The notes beneath the pieces were generated by a model. The model was not told where the DNA came from, did no database searches, and worked only from the letters and a program-made list of their open reading frames with translations. 64,000 nucleotides of DNA from Siphonodentalium dalli (lineage: Eukaryota; Mollusca; Scaphopoda; Gadilida; Siphonodentaliidae): assembly GCA_032622095.1 (NCBI GenBank), contig CP136061.1, positions 195,284,935 through 195,348,934 on the forward strand. The letters are read 5' to 3'. The translations under genes and the position numbers were made by a program. Positions 10,851-22,046 of this stretch are shown here, piece by piece; within the stretch, counting starts at the first letter, position 1; every line of letters starts with the position of its first letter.

Positions 10851-11128
10851 CCCTTTGAGTGCCAGGTCCGATTTTTGTATCAACCCATATACCCTGTGCC
10901 AATGCATTCTCTTATATATGCGAGTCGACCATAGGTCGCCTCGCATATATAAGAGAATGCATTGGCCTAACAATTTTTCATCATTTGTTATTATTTGTTA
11001 CAATTTTTTACAATTTTAATAATTTTTTAAAAATCAAAAAAAAAAATGTTTTTTATTTTTTTAGGGCCGATTTTACAGACCGTAAATTAGGGCCGATGAG
11101 ATCGGCCCCCTGGCACTGAAAGGGTTAA
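10847..11128 (+). mobile_element. Family E MITE, copy 2 (with module M)
   Basis: TTAA then CCCTTTGAGTGCCAGGTCCG; ends GGCACTGAAAGGG then TTAA. After TATCAACCCATAT the module M palindrome follows (CCTGTGCCAATGCATTCTC to GAGAATGCATTGGCCTAAC). An AT-rich spacer leads to GGGCCGATGAGATCGGCCCC near the right end. Confidence 0.88.
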
Positions 11129-12825
11129 AGTGTGGTTGCAAACTGACAAAACAGTGTTAAAATCTTTTAGTCTAATTGCTTGTGGTGGTGGTGTCTGTTT
11201 TATTGTCTTACATAAATCAACTGGTTGTAGAACAGTCACAGGAAGTAGGTGAATTAAGAACCATGCATGTAAAACTGATTATCTATATTATAAAATATTA
11301 AGGTATCATTCTCGTAAGGGGGTAGGGTAGCTGTGCTAAAACATGGTCATCAAAGGTGCTAGGATGAAAACGTTAAGTTTTCTGGTAGAATATAGCATAC
11401 CCTGACAGAAATTGGCAACTGCCCCGTCTCTTTGATCAAAGGCAAGTGACATATTCCCAAGTTATATGTACATGTACACCCCTGCAGTACTATCTCTATT
11501 CACAATTGGTTTTGTAATGCAGCAAAACAGAAATTCCATCAAGCGATTATACATGGCTATTTTATTTAACCTGCGGGCCAAAAAAGTAATCTCGGGTAAG
11601 ATTATAGAGCAGACTAAAAATAATGAGACCCATAATAATTTAGAGGTATTAGCATGGAGTTTGTTGGCATTGTCCATTCCAATAAACCACCAATATCTTG
11701 GCACTCTGAGCTAATATAATATCAAGTCTTTACAATCTGGAGCATATGCCCAGCATGTAAACACTGTATAAGATAAAGAGGTAGAGATAGCCATTCTGAC
11801 TGACCTGATATGAACAGAATATTGATAAGGACAGGGGTGCTGTAAGCAAGGGGCACAATGTCAAGAAAAGGGCATTATTTAGTTAGATGTTACCTAGGGA
11901 CTAGTCTAGAGGGTTTCTGTTGGCGAGGATTTCCAGCTTGGAATTTCACTGACAATATTTTGTATCCCCTCTGGTAACCTATAAACATCCCTTCTGGTAA
12001 TTTTCATGTATATTTGATCTGAATTTTCTATTCAACAAATGATGTTTTCGGCAAGGTCGACAGAAAATTTCCAACTGCTGAAAGTTTTGGCCAAATTAGG
12101 AGGGGAGTGTGGATTGTGACAATCACTCCCCCTTGCCACGTCTATGGCTCCTGCATCACTGATTCTATCTATAAATTCACATACTTTACTAAATTTATGT
12201 CTCTGTTTCCCACTTTCCGATATTGATCAACCAGATGGATGTCTGGCTGTTGATTTTCCTTTCATAATGGGGCACGTGGCTGTAATACCTTAATTTGTTC
12301 AATATTGTTTACAGGTCTGCACAAAGACCAGCGTTTACATAGCATAATGGCTTATCAATAACCATACAAATACCTCTCAATAATTCAAAGAGGTGAACCA
12401 TGGCCTTGTCACCTGCATCACTGCCTCGTAATAGGAGCCTCCGACTGGTGAACAATAGAAACTGTCATTGATTGCGACATATGGTTGAATCACACCAGTG
12501 CTCTGCAGATATAAGTGTGATATAAAAACTAAGATAATTTCCATCTGTTCTGAGAATAAACAAATCTTGCATGTCCTATGAATATTCATGATGGTAGCTA
12601 ACTTGTGAGGAAGTTGTGAGAATGCTGAATTTCATTTTGAACATAATGTTGACATCAGCATATCTCAGACTTATTTGTTTGAATTACTAGCTATCAATGT
12701 CAAACCTAGTTGGTGGACCCATCTATTCAAACAGAATTACTCTGATAATAAACGTCAGGTTTACGGACTTCATCAAACCTTATATTTTTGGACATGATTA
12801 ATAAATAAATATAAATATTTATTAA
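11129..12825. other. Non-coding stretch, nothing recognised
   Basis: Open frames at 11462-11714 on both strands lack splice context and protein similarity. No repeat family was seen. Confidence 0.45.
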
Positions 12826-13188
12826 AGATGCTCCAGCTCTTCTTGAAAACACTCCCAACAACAAACATTTCTACGAAACTATTTTTGTATTTTAATTAAT
12901 TCTGTTTTAAAAGATTACCATTTAAAGATACATATAATCCGAATTAACGTTCCTAAATTACTATTTCTTTGGCTTTGGGGGTAAACAATATTTTATTCTA
13001 GTCAAGGAACCCACCCATCAAAGCTCAGAGTTAGTTATTAGATATCGATTTTAGAAATCTGTTATTTTTCACCACCTTGAATATTTGGCGGCATAACAAA
13101 TATTCGTCGAGTCGACCGACATACTGCTCTCGATACCAAATTGTGTTGAACAAAAGGTTGATATATAACACATTTTGGGAAAATCTGA
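12826..13188 (+). repeat. Dispersed repeat N, copy 1
   Basis: Shares with 48480-48960 the phrases ATAATCCGAATTAACG, CTTTGGGGGTAAA, AACCCACCCA, AAAGCTCAGAG, TTATTTTTCACCACC and TGTTGAACAAAA. Diverged and non-coding; superfamily unknown. Confidence 0.6.
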
Positions 13189-13237
13189 CACAGGGTTTTC
13201 ACAAAATTTCACGAAGCTCCAGTCACGGAAGGGTTAT
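13189..13237 (+). mobile_element. Family D fragment (right end only), copy 14
   Basis: ACACAGGGTTTTCACAAAAT, then TTTCACGAAGCTCCAGTCAC and GGAAGGGTTA match the D right end. The rest is absent. Confidence 0.8.
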
Positions 13238-13433
13238 TTAGTAGGATAAAACTTTGAACTATGCCATGAATTCCACGAATTTCACATCAAACTCTTGTTT
13301 TGAAATTTAATTTCCCTGCACACCAAGGACCTGCTGCAACAAAACATAATAAACAAATCCAAATACAAAACATTAATTTGTGTGTGCATTGTTTAAATAA
13401 TACACACAAAAATATACACAACTGGTTTTAAGC
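13238..13433. other. Non-coding stretch, nothing recognised
   Basis: Short AT-rich interval between a D fragment and repeat H. Confidence 0.4.
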
Positions 13434-13930
13434 AGGGACCAGCCTAGAGGGCAACTCGGGAGACATCTCCTTAAAATGTGCAAGGAAGTAGTGACTTCTC
13501 TCTCTTTTACCATATGTTCCAACAACATATTTAAAATATATTTACTGATTATAATGGTATTGTTACTTACTATAATGGTTTTTTAAATGGCCTCTTGTGT
13601 TGCATGATATAGTAATGCTCTAAGTAATCGACTTCTTAAAAACATCAGAATTATGGGTAACTTTTCAGGATTTAGTCGGAAATATGGGGAGAGCTTTCCG
13701 ATGAATGGCAACAAGCCATATTTCCGACACTAAATCCTGAAAAGTTACCCATAATTCTGCTGTGGTTAAGAAGTCGATTACTTAGAGCATTACTGTACTT
13801 GTTGAATCACAGAAGGGTGATGTTTGGGTGTAAATTGAACTTCAGCCACTGATACTTCTCCCTGATTACAGTCCACTTCTCCCTAATAATATCAAACATG
13901 GAGAAGTGAATTCTCCCAATTTAAACCTCT
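13434..13930 (+). repeat. Dispersed repeat H, copy 2 (interrupted by family A)
   Basis: Starts AGGGACCAGCCTAGAGGGCA and ends near CCCAATTTAAACCTCT. Family A copy 4 sits inside. Comparing GTTGCATGATA-[A]-TACTTGTTGAATC here with GCATTATACTTATTGGATC in copy 1 shows that only TA was duplicated. Confidence 0.75.
13610..13795. mobile_element. Family A MITE, copy 4 (deleted centre)
   Basis: TA-flanked insertion in repeat H. The left end is TAGTAATGC (first base changed), the centre is deleted from GGAAATATGG to the GGGGAGAGCTTTCC loop, and the right arm has a two-base insertion. Confidence 0.88.
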
Positions 13931-14740
13931 AGGCTGAACTAGGAAGAAAAATTTCATATATATTACAGAACTTTCTTGTTACTCCCCTTTTTACATGAAG
14001 TCCATCACTTATTCCATTTACATTGTCTGAGAGAGACTGTAGATTGAGACTTGAGGTTGAGACTGTAGATGGCAATCAGTCAGAACAGGTATATATCTTC
14101 ATTTCCCAACCAATAAATGAATACCTCTGAATAAAATATAAATATAAAGACATCAATTAAAGTTGTCAATTTTCTAAAATAATGCATACAAAATACATCA
14201 ATCAGGCTTAAAACCTATTTGTTATTAATTACGGAAGTGATGAAACAAGATATATTTCTTTTAAATGATTGTGTCGGTATATATGTAATACTGTAGCATT
14301 CATGGAAGGACTTGTAGAATTTGAATTTTTTTTTATAAAGACAACTCATAATCTGAAAAATTAAATATTTTACCAATTTTTTTTGCAAATATATTTCACA
14401 AAATTAACCAATTTATGTTTTCTTGATCATGGTTGATTTTTAGTGTATTTAAAAAAATGGGTTTATGTATTTATCACTGCAAAAAAGAAATTGTGCTGCA
14501 AATTCGACTAGAACTGAAATTAACTCATTAGAGAATATAAAGTTGTGACATTTGTATGGAGCAGAGTGACCTTGTGTTTTGATATGGCAAGAAGCTAGAA
14601 CTGTTATATCTTCACTTCATGACATGGAATGGGCCCACACCCTCAGGGGTTAATCTATAATGACTGAATAATGTCTATTATTTACTAGTAGATATTTTGA
14701 CATGGTTATAGGGTGCCCACTGGCAGATGATTTTATATTG
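13931..14740. other. Non-coding stretch upstream of the putative promoter
   Basis: AT-rich with poly-T and poly-A runs near 14325-14470. No exon or repeat family. Confidence 0.45.
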
Positions 14741-15168
14741 ATTTATTTTTCGCTCTTTATGTACCGTATATGATGATCGGGAGGCAGCTGCCATTGGTGG
14801 CGAGTCTCTCACACGATTTCATACAACTAAACCCCCACGATTTATTGATTATTTCCCATGCGCCTTCTCTCGCTACCAAACATAATATATTGTAAAGTTA
14901 GCCTTCCATTCAATAATAGCCAAACACTGACAGTTGCAGTTGGTGCCATTGCGTGACAAAGTCACCGATTTCATGACATTACGATGGCAGTGCATACTTC
15001 ATTGAGGAGGTTTCGTTCGTAACGTCAGAGAATGGAGTATTAACGTCAGCCTCGTGATCAGCTTGGGATCTGCTTTTGTTCTTGTGGATTTTTTTCGTCT
15101 TGTATATCAACGTTTTGTGCATATAATTTTGTGACTGTCACAGCTTGAGATTTTCTTCACTGCCCGAC
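14741..15168 (+). promoter_or_regulatory. Putative IQSEC promoter and 5' UTR
   Basis: Visibly richer in CG dinucleotides than the surroundings and free of the MITE families, unlike most of the window. It contains two copies of AACGTCAG (15021-15028 and 15042-15049), which include the CRE half-site CGTCA, plus an inverted CCAAT-like ATTGG near 14793. No canonical TATA box is well placed. It directly precedes the candidate first coding exon. Transcription start not determined. Confidence 0.4.
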
Positions 15169-15221
15169 ATGGCATGTCTGAATATGGCTACATATACTAA
15201 ACCACCCAAGCCACCAAAGAG
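15169..15221 (+). CDS. IQSEC: IQSEC candidate first coding exon (1A)
   Basis: ATG at 15169 (context CCCGACATGG, with G at +4) encodes MACLNMATYTKPPKPPK plus two bases AG before a GTAAAC donor at 15222. The phase-2 end combines with the single C at 42244 to give AGC (Ser), so the protein continues in frame into the IQ exon. No upstream in-frame extension is needed. The peptide is short, basic and proline-rich at its end and has no recognised domain. IQSEC genes are known for alternative 5' exons giving different N termini, which fits a second candidate at 21838. The evidence is splice phase, start context and the CG-rich upstream region, not sequence homology. If correct, the first intron is 27,022 bases. 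Confidence 0.55.
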
Positions 15222-15825
15222 GTAAACATTTTCTTTTTAAAATTCATCTGCAGATAGATCAATCATAAAAAAAATATTTTAGTTTTCGCAGAATAAGATT
15301 GTCATGCATTACGAAGACCATAGAATGAATATAATTGATATCAGTGTCTATATATCTATTTTATTATGTACTGTTTTCAAATATTTAATTTATATGCATA
15401 CTGAATACTTAACTGTAAATAAAAAGTCTTGAGTGTTGTTAATAGACCTTTCAGGTTCATTTTAAAGACGTATTATGGACTTGTTCAGGTGCATGAAATT
15501 GATAAGTTAGTACTCAGGCGCTATCCTAACCCAGGGAATGTAGCATTCTACTAACATCGCTGAAAATTTCATAGAAATCAACCATACCACTCCATAGAAA
15601 ACATTGTCAATTGTAAATATTTACATCTTGATTCGGGATGCAAATATCGGTGGTAAATTAAATCAAGTGATTTAGCCATCGAGAGTCATTTCATTTAATT
15701 AATATATAAGAATGAATTTTTGTGTTGTCAACTTGGATTAATATTCGTTGAGAATAATCGTGCTCTTGATCACCCTACTGGAGTGTTTCACATCACTTTA
15801 ATAAATGCTCAAGTTTTGCTGATAA
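15222..15825. other. Intronic stretch, no exon seen
   Basis: Start of intron 1. A piece near 15778-15810 (GGAGTGTTTCACATCACTTT) matches the start of repeat N at 48481. Otherwise nothing assignable. Confidence 0.5.
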
Positions 15826-16064
15826 TTCTAAATGGATTCTCCCACCAAGTAAAAAAAGTGTACATCAGAATGGTATATTATTGATTTGGAGGGATGTATA
15901 CAGGTAAATATAAGCAGAAAACAGTTAATAAAAGTGCAGATGGAGCCCTATTTATCGAGGGAAATGTTCAGATAATAAGTTCATGGTTGTTTGTTGAACT
16001 TATTATCTGAACATTTCCTATGGGATAACTAATTATCAATGAGTATTTAGTATAGAAAGGGTCA
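15826..16064 (+). mobile_element. Family B MITE, copy 2
   Basis: Starts CTAAATGGATTCTCCCACC without the CCCTTTCTATA end. It has the full central inverted repeat (GGAAATGTTCAGATAATAAG ... CTTATTATCTGAACATTTCC) and ends TATTTAGTATAGAAAGGGTC. Confidence 0.85.
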
Positions 16065-16160
16065 AGTTAGCCTAACAGCTGGTTCAATTTGGACAAGGAA
16101 CACTTGAATGAATATTGTCATCAAATCAGTCCTCTGTCATTGTTATTGTCACTCTTGATA

Positions 16161-16275
16161 CAGTAATGCTCTAAATAATTGACTCCTTAACCACAGCAGA
16201 ATTATGGGTAAGTTTTCAGGATTTAGTCTGAAATATGGCATGTTGCCATTCATCGGATTACTTAGAGCATTACTG
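16161..16275. mobile_element. Family A MITE, copy 5 (right arm largely deleted)
   Basis: TA-flanked. The left arm is complete to CCATTCATCGG, then jumps to GATTACTTAGAGCATTACTG. The right arm is missing except for its outer 20-odd bases. Confidence 0.88.
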
Positions 16276-16277
16276 TA

Positions 16278-17189
16278 CTTCTTGATGCACTGTGTTGTAA
16301 AGTTGTAAGTTGAATAGACTACTTTGATCAGAAACTGTCTCAAATCTAAAACATAACTTGGTTTCCTCATCACTGAATTTCCCCACCCTGTATTCTCTTA
16401 TAAAAAAAAAAGTTGCTATCATCTCATCACAATTGCAAACTACATAATGAATTTTTATAAATTGTGAATGGTTCAATTTAAACTTTCGTAGTTGAACTTT
16501 GTATCCGAATACTTTTCGGGGATGATATTAATGCACATGGGTATTCAATTTCACACCATGTAAAATTATTAATGTTTTGCTGCCAAAATAAGGTTTTTTG
16601 TTAGCAGTTCCCAGTAAGAAATGTTTCTAGAGTAAAATCATTGTCAATGCCTGTATTGAGATTTTGGACCAATTCCAACAGTAGCCAAACTGCCATCAAT
16701 TGATCAAATAAATAATGCTATAGCATCTGCTGGTTGTGATGATCGGTGCCCCTCATTGCTTCTACCAATTCAATCAAATCCGCTTTTCTTCTGGTGCTCA
16801 TCCCAGGAAGTCTGCTAGCTGATTGCTGTTGGAAGGTCATAGAATATTGCTGTTTACAGAGCATGACTTTGATTATTTGTAATGACAATTATTTGAGTCT
16901 GAGAGGTTTGAAGGTAAATCCAGAAATATTTGTTAAGATTCATAGCTGAGATTCATACAATTTATGAGATCTCTCTATGGACATGAACTTTTGATGGTTG
17001 ATTTATAGTGTAACATTGGGGTGGGCTTGACAGTTAGCTATTCAACATGTTTATTGAACTTATTAGCAAACCATCCCTACAATTGAATGAGTTAACTACC
17101 CATCAGCTGGTATAAAGTTATAGACGGTTACAGTGCCTTGTTCTTAAAGAATTTTACTGTATTCAAACTACTTTACTACTCTACTGGCT
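16278..17189. other. Intronic stretch, no exon seen
   Basis: AT-rich DNA. A forward open frame at 16746-16949 has no splice or homology support. Confidence 0.45.
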
Positions 17190-17591
17190 TTAACCCTTTA
17201 CCCAACAGAAGGGCCCTGTGCCAATGCATTCTCTTATATATGCGAGTCGACCATAGGTCGCCTCGCATATATAAGAGAATGTATTGGCTTAACACATTAA
17301 AAATTATAAAATTGTTAAAGAATGTAAGAACAAATGGTAAAAAGTGTTAAAAACAGATTTTTTTTTAGGCCAATGCATTCTCTTATATATGCGAGGCGAC
17401 CTATGGTCGACTCGCATATATAAGAGAATGCATTGGCACAGGGCATAACTGTAACTATCACAATGTGGTCAAGGAGCCGGTTCCAATGATATCCATATTT
17501 GTATGGTTCTATTGAGACAGACTGAAGATATTTTAGGCTGTTGAAGCTTTATTTGGCCGGTTTTGGCCGGTTTGTTGGGTAAAGGCTTTAA
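17190..17591. mobile_element. Family F MITE, copy 1
   Basis: TTAA, then CCCTTTACCCAACAGAAGGG; ends TTTGTTGGGTAAAGG next to TTAA. It contains two module M palindromes (17217-17287 and 17369-17438) separated by an AT-rich spacer. On the right is a unique arm with CACAATGTGGTCAAGGAGCC, then GGTTCCAATGATATCC and TTTGGCCGGTTTTGGCCGG. It is nearly the reverse complement of copy 2 at 18644-19033. Confidence 0.85.
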
Positions 17592-17842
17592 CCCTTCCAT
17601 GACTGGTGCTTCTTGAAATTTTGCAAAATACCGTGTGCCAATGCATTCTCATATACATGTATATGCGACTCTCCCATGGGGAGCCTCACATATACAAGGG
17701 AATGCATTGGTCAACAAAATTTACCTTGACCTTGTAAGCCAGTGCATTCTTTTATATAATCAAGACTTGCATATATAAGAGAATGCACTGGAACAGGGTC
17801 TTTAATGCTGCACCAATGCAGCTCCTGTCATGAAAGGGTTAA
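17588..17842 (-). mobile_element. Family D MITE, copy 2
   Basis: Starts TTAACCCTTCCATGACTGG and ends CTCCTGTCATGAAAGGGTTAA, so it lies in reverse orientation to copy 1. Both module M palindromes are present but diverged. Its left TTAA is also the right border of family F copy 1. Confidence 0.87.
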
Positions 17843-18643
17843 CTTGTTTCAGGCTATCAGAGGCCACTTTTCAAATACTTCAAAGTGAGTGTCTATGTCT
17901 AGTTATTAAATAATGACGTTATGACGTCGAGTGCTTGGCCAATGACGTTATGTCAATTTTCTATTGGAAAAATTTAACGGGAATATCATGAAAACCATAA
18001 AACTGACTCAGTTGAATAATTTCATTATTTCAGTCTAGACTGCGAGGGTGTTCCATTATCTAAAGAAAAGATTAATATCAGTATGATCGAACATAACTGA
18101 TATACATACATGTACATGTATACTAATACTAAGCATACAGAAATGCCCTTATGGCATGTAATACAATCCAGGTATATTATAGTGTGTAGATTTAATACAT
18201 ACACCTATATACCCATTATGATTTTTGCATGGTAGTCACTTCACCATGAAATAGCCTTTTGACACTTTGATGTTGAATCTGTCTAACGGTTGGATGCTTT
18301 TTTTTCACTGAGGTCATTTGACGTATATCAGTAACAGGTAGAGCTTTGTGTGATATCGTCTGTCTGTGGTGATTGGCTACAGATGATTTTGTTTACACTC
18401 TTGCGTGTAAACATTTAATGCTAGGTTGACACTGTGACATTTGTTCCTGCGTTTAATAGGATTTGTATCTTCACCTGATTTAACATGCTGTGTGACTCTT
18501 GAGTTTACCTGAGGATAAAATAAGGCTCTGTCTGGATGTTTCTGATAGGATTATGGGGATAATAGTTTGGATAACACTGTGATACATCATACATACATGA
18601 TTCTGTATTCTAGGAAATCAGGTATCTGCAAATTAAAAGTGTA
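17843..18643. other. Intronic stretch, no exon seen
   Basis: Contains a TGACGTTATGACGTCGAG region near 17911-17930 with two TGACGT/ATGACGT motifs, and a short ACATACATGTACATG alternating tract near 18105-18120. No coding evidence. Confidence 0.45.
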
Positions 18644-19033
18644 TTAACCCTTTACCCAACAAACCGGCCATAACCGGCCAAATAAAGCTTCAACAGCCTA
18701 AAATATCTTCGGTCTGTCTCAATAGAACCCTACAAATATGGATATCATTGGAACCGGCTCCTTGACCACATTGTGATAGTTACAGTTATGCCCTGTGCCA
18801 ATGCATTCTCTTATATAAGCGAGTCGACCATAGGTCGCCTCGCATATATAAGAGAATGCATTGGCCTAAACAAAAACACTTTTTACCATTTTTTCTTACA
18901 TTCTTTAACAATTTTATAATTTTTAATGTGTTAAGCCAATGCATTCTCTTATATATGCGAGGCGACCTATGGTCGACTCGCATATATAAGAGAATGCATT
19001 GGCACAGGGCCCTTCTGTTGGGTAAAGGGTTAA
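18644..19033. mobile_element. Family F MITE, copy 2
   Basis: TTAA, then CCCTTTACCCAACAAACCGG; ends CCTTCTGTTGGGTAAAGGG and TTAA. It matches the reverse complement of copy 1 almost throughout, including both module M palindromes (18790-18864 and 18935-19004) and the CTCCTTGACCACATTGTG arm. Confidence 0.88.
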
Positions 19034-19417
19034 AAGAGTAGTCCACTATGGTACTGACAAGTTGTTAAAAGGTACAAATGATGTTTTTGTATATTTTTTC
19101 TTTGAAGCAATATATTAAAACCTATAAGTTTCAATTTAACACCAAATTGTGTTGTAGATAAAACAGCTAAAATATATACATCCAATTCAAATAAACACAA
19201 TTCAAATTAATTGCTTCAAAATTCAATTTCAAACATATTTCAAATTCAATTCAAACTAGTTCAAATTCAAATCTACCATCGTACTGGTATATCAGTCAAA
19301 TAAAAATGTGAGAATTCAAATAAACACAAACAGGTCACTTATGGCATAAAAATATCAAAATAAAGGCCACATTGTTCTGTAATTTACAGAATTCACAGAA
19401 TGAATAGACAAATTATA
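19034..19417. other. Intronic stretch, no exon seen
   Basis: Contains repeated TTCAAATTCAA/CAAATTCAAT phrases at 19180-19280, a degenerate simple repeat. No exon. Confidence 0.45.
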
Positions 19418-19604
19418 GTAAATTATTATGTTATAGCCTAATTAAGATTAAACAGAAAAGATACCCCATATTTGACCCTTTGATAGCGATGGTCACCAAA
19501 TAGCAAAATAGCAAATAGCAAAAACGTCACTAAAATAGCATGTTTGAGTTATGTCATACTAGTTGAAACAGGCTCCTGTTATAATGTCATATAATCAAAG
19601 CTTG

Positions 19605-19873
19605 AACCTTTTCTTTACTAAATGGATTATCCCACCAAGTTATAACTATACATTGGAATAGTCGATTATATTCATTTGAGGGGTGTTCAGGTAAAATGAG
19701 CAGACAACAAGTTGACAAAATGATAACACAAGTGCAGAAAGAAGCCAGAAGGATTCCTATTCATTGGTGGGAAATGTTCAGATTATAAGTTCAAACAGCC
19801 TATGGTCGTTTTGCTGAACACTTTCTGCGGGATAACTACTCATGAATGGGTATTTAGTGTAGTTAGAGTTAAA
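19605..19873 (+). mobile_element. Family B MITE, copy 3
   Basis: ACCTTTTCTTTACTAAATGG onward with the TACATTGGAATAGTC block. The central inverted repeat is altered (TCAAACAGCC...). It ends GGGTATTTAGTGTAGTTAG and AGTTAA. Confidence 0.82.
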
Positions 19874-20152
19874 CCTTTTATAACTGTTTCTAATTGTTGA
19901 ATGTCCCTACAAATAAATTAATGGGAATCAAGTCACAATTCATCAAGTGACCATGGCTATCAAAGGGTCGAAAATGGGGTATCATTTCCATTTAATCTTA
20001 ATTAGGCTATTAAACCTTTTATAACTGTTTCTAATTGTTGAATGTCCCTACAAATAAATTAATGGGAATCAAGTCACAATTCATCAAGTGACCATGGCTA
20101 TCAAAGGGTCGAAAATGGGGTATCATTTCCATTTAATCTTGATTAGGCTATA
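19871..20152. repeat. Tandem duplication, two units of about 141 bases
   Basis: The unit starting AAACCTTTTATAACTGTTTC at 19871 repeats from 20012 with almost no differences (one is TCTTAATTAG versus TCTTGATTAG), pointing to a recent event. Confidence 0.92.
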
Positions 20153-20163
20153 ACATAATAATT

Positions 20164-21340
20164 CTGAATCAATGACAAGTCAGAAGAAGCTAATTCCGTT
20201 ACTAGAAATAAAAAAGTTCTTCAAATGTTCTGTTTACTCTAGGCACTAACACAGGAAACAATGTTACATTGTCCTTATATTGTCCTGAAAGCATAAACTA
20301 TATGCCTTCCATCATAACCAAATATGAGCTTGATTCTTAAAAGTAATTATAAAGGCTATATGGTGGGGGGGGGGGCAAAATTTGATCATTTCTGAATTTT
20401 AACCTCTTGACTAAAAATATGTCCTTTTCTGGAATTTCTGCTCCCATTGCCCTTAGTTGCCTTTCAAAAGTAATGCACATTGAAGCTGCAGTAGTGTGTG
20501 GCCATCTGCCTCTATGTTCAATGTTAAGTTTACAGACTGCATTCAGCATGTTAAATGCTAGGTGTGTTTTTTTATCAGCCAAGTAAACTCAACCGTACAT
20601 AGGCTATTGTATATACCACATTGCTTTTATTATGTAGTTTGATTATTTATTCATTTCAACAAAAGGAAATGAATATATGTCGCTTTATATGCCATAAAGT
20701 CCTTTGATCTGGAGAATTTATTAGAGCGAAAATAAATATCGGCAGCATGTGAGAAAGTTTTAGTATCATGTACAACAGGTGGCCAGAAATCAAGTCATGG
20801 GGTGGTCTAAATGAAGATCTTAGAACAGTATAGAAAGGCATAAAGATAGCAATTTAGCATGTTTGAGTTATGTCATACTAGTTGAAACAGACTCTGTTTT
20901 GGGGTGCCCATGGGGATTATTGTTAGTATGACTGTCTGTTTATGATAAAAATGTAGCATTATTATATTAAATATCCATTATATTTACCTACCATGTATTT
21001 CTACTGACCTGCATCTCTAAATAGAATATTTCTGGGAATGACAGACCCTCCCACCACTATTGTTTTGTTCCCCCTATTTTTATTTTATTTTTGTTAAAGT
21101 ACCACCATATTATTCCAGCCCCTTCTTTTATTTGGGTCACAAGAATAACCAATCTTAAACAAATAATAACTGATTTCAATTATTTTTTAGCATATTTTGA
21201 AAATGCCCATCCCAAACTTTGCCCACTTAGGTGGGGGGATATCACCATCAGAGACTGCTTGTTTAGTTTTGACAAGGCCACTCAATGCGGTCTAGTTTGA
21301 GTTTGTTTCCATACTATCATGCAATCTCTACCAGAGGGCA
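20164..21340. other. Intronic stretch with a short direct repeat and a G tract
   Basis: A block containing GCATGTTTGAGTTATGTCAT plus ACTAGTTGAAACAG at about 20859-20892 is a direct copy of 19539-19571. A run of G lies at about 20364-20373. No exon recognised. Confidence 0.5.
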
Positions 21341-21837
21341 CCAGTCATACTTCCTTTCTGACTCTGTCACCGGCTGGGTACTAGTTTCCGTTTCTATATT
21401 TAGCGCGGGGTTTTCCGAACAAAATGGCGAAAACCGATCGCCCCAAAGTCAAATTTCCTATGTGCTTTGAGAACGATTCCCGCACTAAAAACTTAATGAC
21501 AGAATGGAGGATTAGAGCGGTAGTTTTGTTGACGATTTTCGCAAGCAACTCGTCAAAATTGGAGCAAATTAGAACTCTTGTGTCTGACTTGCCATGCGTG
21601 TTGTCGTGACATTGTCGTCCATGTGCGTTTTGACTTTTGTGTTGATAAAATAATCGGAGAACCGAATCACACCGTTTCGAAATATAGTTCTTCGGTTTTA
21701 GTGGGACTATTCAAACTTAAGGTTCAAAATTTATACAAATTTTGTTCAATGTTTTGTATGCTTAACAAGGGCAGCATGTTGCTCTGTTCGCTTATTATAT
21801 ATCTTAATTTCGCGGAAGTCCACCAAATGTGGGTGAA
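21341..21837 (+). promoter_or_regulatory. Candidate alternative IQSEC promoter, CG-richer and repeat-free
   Basis: CG dinucleotides are frequent (TTTAGCGCGGGG, GAAAACCGATCGCC, GTTGTCGTGACATTGTCG). AAAATGGCG at 21421-21429 fits the YY1-type core often found near TATA-less starts. Several upstream ATGs exist, including a 61-codon frame at 21424, so transcription may start further right or this frame may be a separate short ORF. No recognised protein. Confidence 0.35.
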
Positions 21838-21878
21838 ATGTCGCCGGTTGCAGCGGTATTACCGAGTCATCAAGGGAG
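21838..21878 (+). CDS. IQSEC: IQSEC candidate alternative first coding exon (1B)
   Basis: ATG at 21838 encodes MSPVAAVLPSHQG plus AG before GTAAAC at 21879. The exon border AG|GTAAAC is identical to that of exon 1A, and the phase-2 end likewise completes AGC (Ser) with position 42244. The start context is weak, and an overlapping ATG four codons earlier (21828) reads into another frame and would end in phase 1, incompatible with the IQ exon. Support comes from phase, donor and the CG-rich upstream island. The resulting intron would be 20,365 bases. It could equally be an untranslated exon. Confidence 0.35.
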
Positions 21879-22046
21879 GTAAACCCTGCATGGAGTTTGA
21901 CTATCATGGTCAGTTATTGCTGTGACTGGTTGCTTTGTGAAATTTGCTTTGTCAATCTGTTTAAAAAAATTCAAGAATCCTTTCGATTGTTGTTTGAGCA
22001 GTGCAATAACCATGTGGGATCTTGCATCTATGTCTGACAAGATCTG

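Larger units (their letters stand above)
19418..20163. mobile_element. Composite element with long inverted ends and internal duplication
   Basis: The left end reads ATTATGTTATAGCCTAATTA, and AGATTAAAC onward to GGTCACC near 19497. Its reverse complement lies at 20085-20163. The right portion is duplicated in tandem (two units of about 141 bases). Family B copy 3 lies inside. It also contains TAGCAAAATAGCAAATAGCA. Unique in the window; superfamily unknown. Confidence 0.6.

Noticed and set aside
18786-19046. Repeated peptide CQCILLYMRVDHRSPRIYKR in several open frames
   Set aside because: It is module M read in one frame; the palindromic DNA explains its recurrence on both strands.
21424-21609. 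61-codon frame MAKTDRPKVKFPMCFEN... as a separate gene or first exon
   Set aside because: No recognised similarity, and no donor in a phase that would join the IQ exon. Kept only as an upstream frame within the candidate promoter.
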